Source: Heterohyrax brucei
Lineage: Eukaryota > Chordata > Mammalia > Hyracoidea > Procaviidae
NCBI GenBank assembly: GCA_028571685.1
Contig: CM053143.1
Coordinates: forward strand, 7,555,501-7,619,500
DNA length: 64,000 nucleotides
Direction: 5' to 3'
Of the stretch, positions 11,269-22,116 are shown in pieces. The translations under genes were made by a program, and so were the position numbers. How positions within the stretch are numbered: position 1 is the stretch's first letter; every line of letters starts with the position of its first letter. The notes under the pieces were generated by a model, which was not told the DNA's origin, did not search any database, and saw only the letters and a list, made by a program, of their open reading frames with translations.

Positions 11269-13491
11269 GTATGCCTCTTTTCTAATCATTTTTCCTTGCA
11301 TTATTTGTTTATGTGCACTGACTTCTCAACTTGATTCCCCACAGTCATGTACAGCATACTTGTGAATCCATTCTTTTGCTGCCGGCATCAGTTTTCTCTT
11401 AAGCAGAGAGGGTTGACTCAGAGAAGGATTAGTGTGTACTTGAGTACTGATTATCCACTGTTTCACTTACTGAGAAATGAAAGCAAAAAAATACAGCTAA
11501 TAGGGGAAACATCATCTCTTGTTTACTTCTCCCAGGAAAGCAGCAGCTATCCTCCCTGAGATCTGCGTGGCATCTAAATGGTCTGTCCGGAGTCTTGACA
11601 GCACATTTGGTGGGGCTCACTCATTTTTGTGGAGCTTCCCAAACTGTTATCTCACAGAAAGGGTCTGCTTCTCAGGGCCTCATTGGTATTCAGAGTGGCT
11701 TGTTTGTAGTTTGTACCGGGCTCTTCTCCAGAACCATGCATGCCCCATCTGTGCTGATAACACAGTGTTCTTTGGCATTACAGACTATAGGAAGCCAGAA
11801 AGTGAATTTATTTTATTACCCCAGACGTTATGCCAATGACAAAGCGCGTTTATGTTATGCATTGCTGTCAGTTTGGTGCCACCTGTAAGACACTCTACTT
11901 CCCTCCCCCTACCTCTATTGACGAGCTGGCTGCCTCTTGAGGAGGGATGATTACTCATTAGGCTGGAGGGCCTGTATGTCACACCAGTCTGTCATTATGA
12001 CCTTGCTAAATATTAATTTATTTGATATCTCACTTTAATTAATCAATATTAACAATGCCCTCAGGTATGCTGTCAATGCGTTTAAACCTGTCTGCCTCTG
12101 AAAACATTAGTAAAGACTTGTTTGGTAGAAAGCATAAACCCAGATGAATAAAATCAGCTGACATGCTGCAGATAGGCTAGGTTGTCTGTATTTGAATTAA
12201 AGATTTAATAAGCAATAAGCTCCACCCCCCCTTTTTTAAAAAGCTATTTAACCACAGAAAAAAATGACCAGTCATCAATTGGAGAACACTATTTGGATAC
12301 ATTCCCTTTTATGAACTGTTTTCATTTTCTTCCTCTCTGGTTTAACTTGGGTGTGCAATTTTGGCATTAAGATTTTCCTTTTTACCAGGAATATGGGCTT
12401 CAAGTTAAACAGACTCAGGTTGCCAGTGGTTCAGTAGCAGCTGGAAGAGTTTAATGGCACTACAGCATCTGCTTTTACTTAGTTTTAAAATTAGAAACAC
12501 TTCTCTCATTTCCAGTATGGTGTTATAAGCATTGAAATCAGAAGACTCTGTTGGTATCAGAACGAGATATTTTGGCCAAAAGGCACACTTTGGCAGTGAA
12601 TTGATCGTGACTATCCTGGCATCATTTTTATTCTCTCCTTGCGCATGTTCAAGAACAAGGATGTCTCTGTGGCCACCCTGAAGTGTTAAGCTGTTTCAAA
12701 ATTTGCTTTGAGTCTCGTAAAATCCAACTTGCTGTGTGTTACATAAAAGCCAACTTGCTTTGTGTTACTGGAGTGAGTCAGTGGTTGCCTCTGCTCATGG
12801 AAGCTTCCCAGCATAGTTCTCAAACTGTCTTGCAAGGTGTTTTCAAATATCTAAACCCTCAAAAATTCATGACCTGGAAAGCTGTTTCACTTTTCATGAG
12901 CACAAGAGTGACATGATCCCATTCAAATTGCTAGCAAGGGGAATGCTATCATTTTCAATACCCTATAAACAGAGGAAGCTAGAGAATTGACCCAAGGCAA
13001 AGGTACTGAAATTGTTATTTCCTCATTAAGTAATTCATTTAAAAGGGCTGCATGCTATAAACTGTCTTCAAATCCAGAGATGGTCTTAGTGTGAATTTAT
13101 TGTGCTAAGTCACACACTTTTGATTTTTCTTAACATTAATACAATTTTATTGTTGCTGGAAGGTTATCAACACAAACTTTAGTCTTAATAAAACAGATTT
13201 ATTTACTAGTTCCTAGTCAATTTAGAATTTGCTTAAAATATTCCTTTTGCTTCATCCTGATTGAATGTTCAAATTAAAATAATGTACACTTCTTCCTAAA
13301 AAAGAATTTTAGAGTTTCCAAATAGTCATCTATTGGATATTCTTTCTTTCTATTTTTTCTCACCTTTCTACATTGTTTAGGGTTGTGTATCTTAAAGAGA
13401 AAAAAGTTGTGTGGTCTGCCAAAACCTAAACATTGCATATTTAAACCAATTAGGGTTATTTTGTTTTCCCTTAAGTATCATTTTGCGAGTT
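11269..13491. other. Intron after the arginine-finger exon, mostly non-repetitive
   Basis: No further exon or named repeat seen. This is the longest stretch of the window with little visible transposon sequence. Confidence 0.4.
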
Positions 13492-13524
13492 TGTGGTGTG
13501 TGTGTGTGTGTGTGTGTGTGTGTA
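13492..13524 (+). repeat. (TG)n microsatellite
   Basis: An uninterrupted TG dinucleotide run of about 14 units, beside an antisense AfroSINE. Confidence 0.9.
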
Positions 13525-13530
13525 TTTTTC

Positions 13531-13681
13531 CATGCCTGTCAAGTTGATTCAGATTCATAACGACCCTATAGGACAGAGTAGAACTGCCCCATAATGTTTC
13601 CAAAGAGTGCCTGGTGGATTTGAACTGCTGACCTTTTACTTAGCCACTTGAGCTCTTCACCACTGTGCTGCCAAGGGTTCC
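13531..13681 (-). repeat. AfroSINE, short subtype
   Basis: Antisense order: GACCCTATAGGACAGAGTAG, CCTGGTGGATTTGAACTGCT, then CAAGGGTTCC. It lacks the internal long-subtype block. Confidence 0.88.
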
Positions 13682-15177
13682 AGTTTGTCATGCTAAGCAA
13701 TTATTTTTTTTTTAAATTATTACTCATCCAGGTTACGTGCTTATTTCAAATTTGGGTTGTTTTCTAAATACATTTTGTTTGTAATGTATTTTTTTCTCTT
13801 TGGAAATGTAAATAATATAATCTGTAAGAATGTGAACAAAGAAGTCCTAAGATTTGCACGATGGCAACTACTGTTTACTTTGTACTTAGTTCTCTTACTT
13901 TAATTACTTTTCTTTTTTTTTAAGTTCTCTGTAAAGCTGATTACCTTACTTTGGTAGTATTTAAATGTTATTTAAATACTCATAAAAAGCATGTAATGAT
14001 TTCTAAAGAAAAGGGCTGCTTAATTTCTTGAATATTTTCTTAACTTGTAGTTTTTTTGAAAATTGTGCTTTAGATAAAGGTTTACGGAGCAAACAAGTTT
14101 CTTGTAAAACAATTAATACACGTAACTGTTTTGTGACGTTGGTTGCCAGCCCTAAAGAGTGTCAACACTCTCGCTTCTCAATCTTATGTTCCCTGAATTA
14201 AAGGGAATCCCGGGGAGCATATTCTCAGGGTTCTCCATTCTGTGTCATACCAGTAAGTTTGAGTTAGAATTTTGTTCTCCATTTTTCTCCAGCTCTGTCC
14301 TGGACACTTTGTAGTGATCTATGTCAGAGCAGTGAGTGGTAGCAGCTGGGCACCGTTTTCTTTTGCCAGATTCTGCCTGGAGGGTGGGGTGGTCCTTCAG
14401 TCCTGTGAAATAGTCTTTCCCTGTGTCTTTGGCTTTCTTCGTTTTCCCTTTCCAGTTCACTTATCTTCTTTTTTGGTTGTTTTTCCTCTTCACCCTTAAG
14501 ATGAAAGTAGAGAAAAAAAAGTTTTGTTTTTCATTATTTTCTTCCTCCCTCTCATACTTCCCCTAAAATCAAGCTGAAGTGGTAAGAGCAGCTGACCATA
14601 GAAACTTCTCTAAGTAGGGAAGACACATATGTACTCATCCAGTTCAGGTAAGAACTGGACAGCTGCTTTTCTCCACGATGCTGAGCAGCTTTCCTTCTAT
14701 GTGATCCTCTCCCCTGGGAGCAGAAGGCAGCAGCAGCTTCCTGGCCCTTCGTTTCTGGGGTCAGAGCTTCTTAAGTTCTTCAAAGAAAATTCCCAATGCA
14801 AGCAATTGCCTTCCTTTCATTTAGGGCTCTTTTTCCTTTCCTTCTGCTTTGCTGAGGGTACACACAGTCTGGTGAGACAGTTTTTAATAGAAACTTGGAG
14901 CAGTCAGAGAAGACAAGGAGCAATGCCAGATCAGGTTCTTTGACTGAGTCATGGTTATTTAGTAAATGTGCTAAGAATGTTGAAGACTAATTATGGTCAT
15001 TATGGCAGAAGAGAACTGATAGGGTTGAGAATTGTATATTCTTCCTTCTTCCCTTTAGAATGAAAAGATCAGAGTAGGGGAGGTGAAATTACGAGAAAAT
15101 ATTATAGTAGCTATGTGGCCAGGTGAATGTGGTCATTATTTCTAAATCTGATTTGCAGACAGGGCTGGATGGTTTTA
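13682..15177. other. Intronic DNA, possible unnamed repeat at 14065-14240
   Basis: 14065-14240 (AAAGGTTTACGGAGCAAAC, later TGTGACGTTGGTTGCCAG) resembles a dispersed mammalian repeat that I could not name. The rest shows nothing recognisable. Confidence 0.35.
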
Positions 15178-15312
15178 TCTGTCCATTTTTCTGTCTGCCT
15201 GCCTGCCTGCCTATCTGTCTGCCTGTCTCTCGGTCTGTCTGCCTATTGTGCTGTTGGCCTGCCTATGTATCTATCTCTCTGTCTATCTACCTGCCTACCT
15301 GTCTACCTACTT
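15178..15312 (+). repeat. Imperfect tetranucleotide microsatellite (CTGY/CTAY)n
   Basis: Blocks of CTGC, CTGT, CTAT and CTAC run for about 130 bp with a short non-repeat interruption near 15250. It opens two overlapping frames rich in Cys, Leu and Pro that are not genes. Confidence 0.85.
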
Positions 15313-16723
15313 TAGACACAGAGCCATAAAAAAACACATAATTTAGAAGCATTTTATTTAAAAATATTACCCTGTTTAGTTTTATTTGTAAGACAATTTT
15401 GTCACATAGATTGGAGAAAAAAGGAAACTAACCTAAGTTAGTGTAAGGTAGGATGCTAGGTAGCACACTGCATTAGGTTAGGAGAAAATTGACAGTTTGT
15501 TTTAAAAAAAAGCCACTGATGAGAACCATGAACTACTTACCCAAATAAAATATTAACTATCTATCTCAGTCTGTGCATGTTAGTTTAGATTTTTAACTAA
15601 TCTGTGAGGTATTTGTTGTCTCTTTGTAAGAAAAAAAGTAAAGTTTCTATCTCATTTACAGTAGAACCTATATCCTGATTGAACAATTCCAAGTTTGAAT
15701 CCCCAGTAAGTTACTATTGTACCTAGTCCCAGTACATTGTAAAGGACTGGTAGGGATGATTGAGTTATTTGAAAACAGTGGAAATGAAATACAGGATTAA
15801 AACATAGACACTCTGTAGTCGTTAGCTTCTGATGTGACAGCTGCTTTTTATTCCATGATGTCAGAAGGATGGCTTATTTTTCCATAGAGAGAATATGATT
15901 CTCAAAATATAGAATGATTATTTGGTAGAAAGCAGAAGATACAAGATTTCCTTGTAAAATTCCCTTGGATTTTAAAATGATGATTTGCTGTAGCAGAGTG
16001 ATTGAAAATGTTATCTGATTTGTATTTTAAAATGAGATTTAAATAATTGATTTAATGAGAGAGAATATTCAGTTACAGAAGTAATTGGTTGGCAAAGCCT
16101 TTAGAACAGAATTATTTAGTCCTAATTATAATGGATTGCACCTTTAATCAGGTGCTTAATTTGATTTTTTGAATATGTCAGTGACTTATCTGACGAGCTC
16201 AGTAACAAATGAGTTCTGAATTACAAGAACTGTTCAAAAGGTAATCAGTGTCAGTGGCCATTGTTGTTGCTATTGAGCATTGCTGTCAGTGACTGTAGTC
16301 AGGAAACGTTGAAGTGCTTTCAAAAGGCCTCAGACCTTTGAGTAACTGACTTCATGTGTATGATGGCATGCCTGTAAAGGAACCATCACTTCCTGTTTTC
16401 CTTTATTTTTTCAGAGTTTGAGAATAGCATTCCGTTGTCATCTGTCCTGCCTCGTGCCCCAACCTAAAATTGTTGGGTGGTGTGCGTGACTAAACATGGT
16501 GGTCCCATCTGACAGATTTTTCTTTCTAATGTGTTTAAACAGGAAAGACTAAAGAGATGGTAGTAGACCACAAGAGGGAAGAAATCAATGCAACTTATGT
16601 ATTTTGGGCTTAGTTGAAATATTCTGGAGTGAGGGAGAAATTAGATTTCCTTCATGAATCTCTTGTTTTCTCCTTTGCGTGATAAGACTGTTGAAAACTA
16701 GGTTTGTTTTCATTGACTGATAC
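15313..16723. other. Intronic DNA, nothing recognised
   Basis: AT-rich, no exon or confident repeat. Confidence 0.4.
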
Positions 16724-17245
16724 CTGTCTTAGTTTTATAGCACTGCCCTAATAGAAGTTGCCCATATACATGACTTTCAAGAACAGAAATTAATTTTCTC
16801 GTGTTCCAGAGGCTGAAAATCTAAATCAAGCTCTCGGCTATGTGAATTCGTACCCTGTAGGTGTAGGTGGTCCTGAGTATTTCCTTGGTTCTTGGATGGG
16901 TCTGTATCTAATCTGTCCTTTTGTTTTTTTGGTAACTCAGAAGTGATTATATTTAAAACATACCATACTGAGGTATGGAAACCCTGGTGATGTAGTGGTT
17001 AAATGCTGTTCCTGCTAACCAAAAGGTTGACAGTTCAAATCTGCCAGATGTGAAGCAGTTCTGCTCTGTCTTGTAGGATTGCTATGAGTCTGAATCAGCT
17101 TAGTAGCAGCGGGTTTTTGGTTTTCTACTCAAATATGATCTAATTAGCATAACCAAGAAAACCCTATTTCCAGACACGATTGCATCCACAAGATAAGAGT
17201 TAGGATTCTTAAACATTTTTTGGGGGAAGAGGTGTATTTAATTCA
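16724..17245 (-). mobile_element. MaLR/MLT1-like LTR, antisense, with nested AfroSINE
   Basis: It starts TGTCTTAGTTTTATAGCACTG, the complement of the 3' end of the LTRs at 942 and 8360. It ends near TTTTTTGGGGGAAGAGG and AATTCA, the complement of their start. An AfroSINE at 16976-17124 divides it. No clear target duplication. Confidence 0.65.
16976..17124 (+). repeat. AfroSINE nested in an LTR
   Basis: Sense GGAAACCCTGGTGATGTAGT, TGCTAACCAAAAGGTTGACA and GGATTGCTATGAGTCTGAAT. It disrupts the antisense LTR. Confidence 0.88.
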
Positions 17246-18218
17246 TAAGAAGTCAGTCATCATAACCTGTCTACTGCCCCCTTCCTTTGAGTAGGTACCA
17301 GCAGTGAATCCTTGCACTTAGTAGTGAATCGGTGGTAATGACCTGCTCTATTTAATCGTTTATGAAAACCTGTATATGTTCCTCATTTGCTTTGATGCTG
17401 TATTGTCTCCATTTTTTTCAGATGGAGACTTTATTCTCAGGTGGGTTGGATCTCACTTGGCTGGGTGGCATGGATGGTCAGGGTTGGTGCAGGGACTTCA
17501 GCCCAGGTTTTTGATGCTGATGCTGCAGCCCTCCCTGTTGCCGTGCCACAGCTGTGTGGAGCAGTAGCCTAGGTGAAAGATCAGTGATGGCACCACACTC
17601 AGACTGTTTGCCTTGCCCAACAGACTTTCCTTTTGTTTCAACTGGGATGGATTTTTCCTTTCCAGAATTTCTTAACTCTCCCTCTTCCTGCCTCTTTTTG
17701 TTCTTGTTGAAATGTTTTCTCTTTGGATCTTACTAGCTTGTTGAAAAGGCATTTAGAAGAAATGTATCGTTAGTACACTTTCAGGATAAAAAGCTAGTTT
17801 AATTTAGAATGAATGTTAGAGGTTTTATACAAAAGTTTCCAATCAATATTTTCTGGATGAGTGTATAAATTGTAATGTTCATGTGAAAGGTAGCCCATAA
17901 ATGACTTTGTGAATTTGTTCCATGTAGTCACATTTCTGTTGTGATCTTTAGAAAGGTAACACTTTGAATATAGATCTTAGCAGCAGGAAATAAGGGACCA
18001 AGCTTACTATCCCTTTTCCCCTTGTGACCTGTCATTCTTGTAATCGTTTTGTCATTAATGGTGTTGCCCGTATTTCCCCTGTCATAACACAGGGTGATAG
18101 TGTTACCACCACCTAAAACAAGTTCAGTGGTCACATACACTGAAAATACCACTTTCTCTGTGTCATGACTATGGAGTATATTCCTTTAATAGTAATAATA
18201 ATACCTATAACAATTATA
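17246..18218. other. Intronic DNA, nothing recognised
   Basis: Contains a short splice-flanked look-alike at 17421-17439 but no supported exon or repeat. Confidence 0.4.
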
Positions 18219-18364
18219 GAAACCCTAATGGCATAGTAGTTAAGAGCTATGGCTGCTAAGCAAACAGTTGATAGTTTGAATCTACCAGCCACTCCTTGGA
18301 AACCCAATGGAGGCAGTTCAGGTCTGTCTTGCAGGGTTTATAATAATGACATGACAGTGATGGT
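18219..18364 (+). repeat. AfroSINE, diverged
   Basis: GAAACCCTAATGGCATAGTA, GCTGCTAAGCAAACAG and CCACTCCTTGGAAACCC. Its 3' part is degraded. Confidence 0.8.
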
Positions 18365-18395
18365 TAATACAAATAGTAGCAGCTGTAGAATAATT

Positions 18396-18544
18396 GGAGT
18401 CCTGATGGTGCAGTGGTCAAGAACCTGACTGCTGTCCAAAAGGCTGGCAGTGGCCACTGCTTGTAAACCCTATAAGGTAGTTCTGTTCTGTCCTACTGGG
18501 TCACTGTGAGTAGGAATCAGCAGTGGGTTGGGTTTGGGTTTTGG
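18396..18544 (+). repeat. AfroSINE
   Basis: GGAGTCCTGATGGTGCAGTG, then GTTCTGTCCTACTGGGTCAC, then a GGGTTTGGGTTTTGG tail. It lies 30 bp after another sense copy. Confidence 0.85.
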
Positions 18545-18778
18545 ATAAATAAATTGCAGTTGTAGAGTTGAAATGCTTTATCTTGTTTAGTTTCCCCCTG
18601 CTTCCAGCTCATTAAAGCACATGGTTTACACTGGTATGAGAAAGTATATGTAATGGTTTTATAGAAAACTGTAGAATTAATTATTTGTGCTTTGGCTATT
18701 TAAAAATGGGAGCCAGTCAAAAGGGCCTTTGAATGTTCAAGGTTTTAAGTATTTTTTTCATTCTTGCTTGCTCACTAG

Positions 18779-18866
18779 ATGTGAAAACCTGCAGTGAGGT
18801 GGATCTGGAGAATTCCATTGATTGGGAAGTGAAGACGATAACCAGTGCCCTCAAACAGTATTTGAG
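18779..18866 (+). CDS. ARHGAP10: ARHGAP10 RhoGAP-domain exon, LKQYLR segment
   Basis: An 88-nt exon, acceptor AG at 18777-18778 after a pyrimidine-rich stretch, donor GTAAGC from 18867. Its first two bases complete the Asp codon left open by the upstream exon. It then encodes VKTCSEVDLENSIDWEVKTI and TSALKQYL, ending two bases into an Arg codon. Lys and Arg of LKxYLR match the conserved RhoGAP helix that packs on the GTPase switch regions and positions the arginine finger. The intron before it is 7,510 bp. Phases agree with both neighbours, which argues strongly against a pseudogene. Confidence 0.93.
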
Positions 18867-18908
18867 GTAAGCCCCTTTTCAATACAGAAGAAAAAAGCAG
18901 ACTTTTTA

Positions 18909-18926
18909 GATTCGACGGCACTTGGC
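18909..18926 (+). mobile_element. Possible trace of the micro-insert family
   Basis: Only TTCGACGGCACTTGGC is present, identical over 15 nt to the end of the 41-bp insert at 7276-7316. It sits 42 bp after an ARHGAP10 exon. CTTTTTA and CTTTTAT flank it, an imperfect candidate duplication. Very short, so chance cannot be excluded. Confidence 0.3.
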
Positions 18927-19928
18927 TTTTATCATGATACAGATGCTGACTCTCTATGTAAATATCAATATTTAAGGTAAACCCTATAGAACAAGAAAAG
19001 TTGTAAGGTGTTTGACAGAGTCCCTGAAAGTAAAGTAGTGGTGAACATTAATTTTTAGGTAAATTGCAGCAGAACTTAGATGACTTTTAAATTGACTTGG
19101 GCCTTGAGATTGTTATCTATTATAGACATGATTTTTAGAAATTAAACACTATGAAAAAATGGAAAAAGGATAGTCATTGAATTTCATAAGTTTCATATGC
19201 TCTTTTACTACATTTGAAGAGAAAAGGAGGATTGATAATACATCAAATGCAAAACTATACGAAAATGAAAAGAAGTGTACTTGGGAAGCTTTCAAGATAA
19301 ACTTCAGTTTTGTGTTCATTATAGAAAAGAGGACTAGAGTTAGAAGAGGTTCAGCATTTTTATTATGAATCATCACCCTTTAAAAATAAATAAAGGTATT
19401 AATGAGAAAAAGTGTGGGGTTACATGAAGAGTCAGTATGTATAGAGAAAAAAATTTTGAAAAGTAACCCCCCAAAACCTATAGCTGTCGAGTTGGATCTG
19501 AATTAAAAAAAAAACAACTCCTGACTGTATTTTGAGTCTGTTTTAATTTCATAAGCTCCTCCTCCAACTGCTCCACAAGACACATAGGCATTTATTTGAT
19601 AAACTCAGGGCATTCTGTAAAATAGACTTTTCTCCATTTTAGAGGTGGCTGATGGTATGTATCCTCATGGTGCCATTTAACATGTTAACCTAGCCTGTAA
19701 ATGATTAGATATGTAGATTTCATTAGATCCCAGTTAGGCTGTTTTTTCCCCCAAGAATGCAGCATAATGGTGCTGTGGTATCCCTGTTGAATCATATGAG
19801 GAGGCCTGTGTTCTCTGGTTTCACATGTTTAATAATATTAAAATTTATCAGTGGATTTAGGTTTGTCTTACCTATTTTGGAGTTATTCAAGCTCAGCAAA
19901 ATGTTCTCAATCATTATTTTTAATTCTT
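18927..19928. other. Intronic DNA, nothing recognised
   Basis: AT-rich with no supported exon or named repeat. Confidence 0.4.
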
Positions 19929-19943
19929 CCTTACACAGCTCTT

Positions 19944-20370
19944 TTTTTTTATTATGATTGAATGAAAATGTATATTCCCATATAAATTTGCATGCCCACC
20001 TATATGCAGCTCCCACTGCTGTCCATGCCTGGTGATAACATACTCTTCCTGTCTACTCCATACATATCTTATCCTCCCAACAATCTCCTGTCTCCTCTTC
20101 ACCCACTCCCCTTCCTCCAGTAAGAGGTCAGCAGGATGACATCCTATAGATGCATGGAACCATAGAGTGCACACATGATATGATCATTCTGTGTCACCAA
20201 ATCTAATCCATTCCTGTCTGAGAGTTGACCTCCATTATGATTTATGGACAGTGGCAGCATCAGGGCCAGGGGCCATGCTCCCAGGGAAACCCCCAGGCCT
20301 GTGGACCATCAGTTGCGGTGTTTTAATGGAGCGCTCAGAGTGCACCCCTTTTTATACTTGTGTTGCTAGT
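19944..20370 (-). mobile_element. L1 3'-UTR fragment with target duplication
   Basis: A T-run (complement of the A-tail) is followed by the antisense L1 3'-UTR, truncated after 427 bp at TTGTGTTGCTAGT. Flanked by CCTTACACAGCTCTT (19929-19943) and CCTTACACAACTCTT (20371-20385), 14/15 identical. A clean 5'-truncated retrotransposition. Confidence 0.9.
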
Positions 20371-20525
20371 CCTTACACAACTCTTAGGTAAACTATTCCT
20401 GCTAAGTAAAAGGATGAAATTAAGGCTAAATATGTACACTTACATCTAGACTGCCACTGATAGTGACTGATTGGTTTTGATGAAGATTGTGGTAAAAATG
20501 AATCTTTGTAGCCACCACTGTAGGT

Positions 20526-20621
20526 TTAGAATGTAAGCTTTCTGAGACGAGGCATCCTACGTGTCTTGTTCATTGCACTATCCCCAGCATCTAGAACTAT
20601 GGCTGTCACTCAAATATTAGA
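20526..20621 (+). repeat. L2-like 3' end
   Basis: AGAATGTAAGCTTTCTGAGA followed by TTGTTCATTGCACTATCCCC matches the ancient L2 3' end as I recall it. Confidence 0.55.
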
Positions 20622-20820
20622 GCAGTAGTTCTCAACTGGGGGCAATTTTTATATGTCTGGGGGATATTTGACACTATCTAGATAACATTTTTGGTTGTAT
20701 AATGGATCATGGGGGAAGGAGGTAGATGCTACTGGCATCTGATTTGTAGGTGTCCGGGACAGAGTGCAGCACATCCTGTAGTGTCAGGATAGCGCACCCT
20801 ACCTACAAAGAAGAAAATAG
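20622..20820 (+). mobile_element. MER20-like DNA transposon remnant
   Basis: AGTAGTTCTCAACTGGGGGC, ATTTTTGGTTGT and GATGCTACTGGCATCTGATT match MER20 (hAT-Charlie, non-autonomous) by recall. The far end is degraded. Confidence 0.65.
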
Positions 20821-20904
20821 GTGAGACATTTAAAGGTGTAATGCATTGTTCATGACACTCACTTAAACAGCAGAGGACACAGCTGGTAGCTTAAAACCCA
20901 TTTT

Positions 20905-21097
20905 GTTGTTGTAGTTGCTGTCCAGTCAGTTTTGAGTCATGGTGACCCCATGTATACAGGGTACAGTTGTGCTCCATAGAATTTTCAGAACTGTGACCTT
21001 TTCCAAGGAGATCACCCTGTGCCTCTGGGTGGGCTTGAACCTCCAACGTTTTGGATAGTAGTCTAGCTCTTAATCATTTGTGCCATGCAGGGGCTTC
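20905..21097 (-). repeat. AfroSINE, long subtype, diverged
   Basis: Antisense GAGTCATGGTGACCCCATGT, then GGGTGGGCTTGAACCTCCAA, then GCAGGGGCTTC. The internal block is diverged. Confidence 0.75.
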
Positions 21098-21475
21098 TGT
21101 AATCCATTTTGCTGTTTGAGAAATTCACACTTAGTACAGGTAAAGGAATCAACCAATGTGACTCAGTTGTGGATGGGAAACTGAGTAAACATCTAATGGT
21201 GTTTTTTTTTTGGCATTAATATCCATGTTTTTATTTGTACTGTACATGCTTTCTTTTTTTCATTGTCAGAGGGATTAGTTTGATAAACTAGGTGATATTT
21301 TCTTTTAGGTACATGCAGTGTCATTTTGATCCTTGATATTCTTTGAAGCTACCACTCTTTTTTCCCTTGCCTTTTTCTCTCATTATACTGCTTCACCCTC
21401 TTGAATTCTACTTGTAAGCAAACGCTGCCTATAGAACATTTTGAGATGTGATTACTATATAACTTTGTTCCTAAC
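21098..21475. other. Intronic DNA, nothing recognised
   Basis: No exon or confident repeat. Confidence 0.35.
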
Positions 21476-21636
21476 GGGAGCCCTGGTGGTGCAGTGGTTA
21501 AAGGCTACAACTGTTAACCAAAAAGCTGACAGTTCAAGTCAACCAGATGTTCCTTGAAAACACTTTGCGGCAATTCTTCTGTGTCCTATAGGGTTACTAT
21601 GAGTTAGACTCGACTCAGTGGCAGTGGGTTTGGTGT
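21476..21636 (+). repeat. AfroSINE, well preserved
   Basis: GGGAGCCCTGGTGGTGCAGT, TGTTAACCAAAAAGCTGACA, CTATAGGGTTACTATGAGTT and a GTGGGTTTGGTG tail. Confidence 0.92.
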
Positions 21637-22003
21637 GTTTACTCCTAGCAATCTATACATTCTGCCTGAATGTAATAAAGTAGTTATCGTAAGGTGGCAG
21701 ATGCCTAGTGATCTTCTGGGTGGAAGAAAACTGAGCTTTTACGTACCTCCGTTTTGGGTCCACAGGCTTGGAGCATGCAGTTGTATTATTTTCAGGACAG
21801 GAAGGAACACAATGTGGTGGTCTCTGGAGCCAGCATGCTTGGATTGGAGTTCCAGCTCTTCCACATCCAGTATGATGCAGAACTTTTTCTCCACCAGTAA
21901 AGCTTCTTGCCCTTGAACTTGTTGCACAGCTAATAACCCAGCTACCTCCTTCGCTGGAGGGTTGGCAGTATATAGAGTGAAATATCCACATCCCCCAGTC
22001 TAG
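21637..22003. other. Intronic DNA, nothing recognised
   Basis: Open in both strands for a few hundred bases, including a 163-codon antisense frame (21653-22144). That frame runs through SINE and RTE sequence and has no recognisable domain. Confidence 0.35.
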
Positions 22004-22088
22004 AAACCAAACTCCATTGCCATGGAGTCGATTTTCTTTCACTGTGACTATGTAAGACAGAGTACAGCTGCTGCATAAGGTTTTGTAA
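22004..22088 (-). repeat. AfroSINE fragment
   Basis: Antisense CATTGCCATGGAGTCGATT and AAGACAGAGTACAGCTGCTG. The head is missing; it abuts the 5' end of the RTE. Confidence 0.6.
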
Positions 22089-22116
22089 GTTGCAGTATCC
22101 GCAGACTGTGACTTGA

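Noticed and set aside
15123..15329. Two overlapping Cys/Leu/Pro-rich frames
   Set aside because: They are produced by a tetranucleotide microsatellite.
17421..17439. Micro-exon: TTTTTTTCAG acceptor and AG|GTGGGT donor around 19 nt
   Set aside because: The flanking exons already join in phase without it, it matches no part of the RhoGAP domain, and 19 nt would break the frame.
21476..21636. tRNA-like box A/B sequence as a tRNA gene
   Set aside because: It is the tRNA-derived head of an AfroSINE, present in more than thirty diverged copies with a SINE body and tail.
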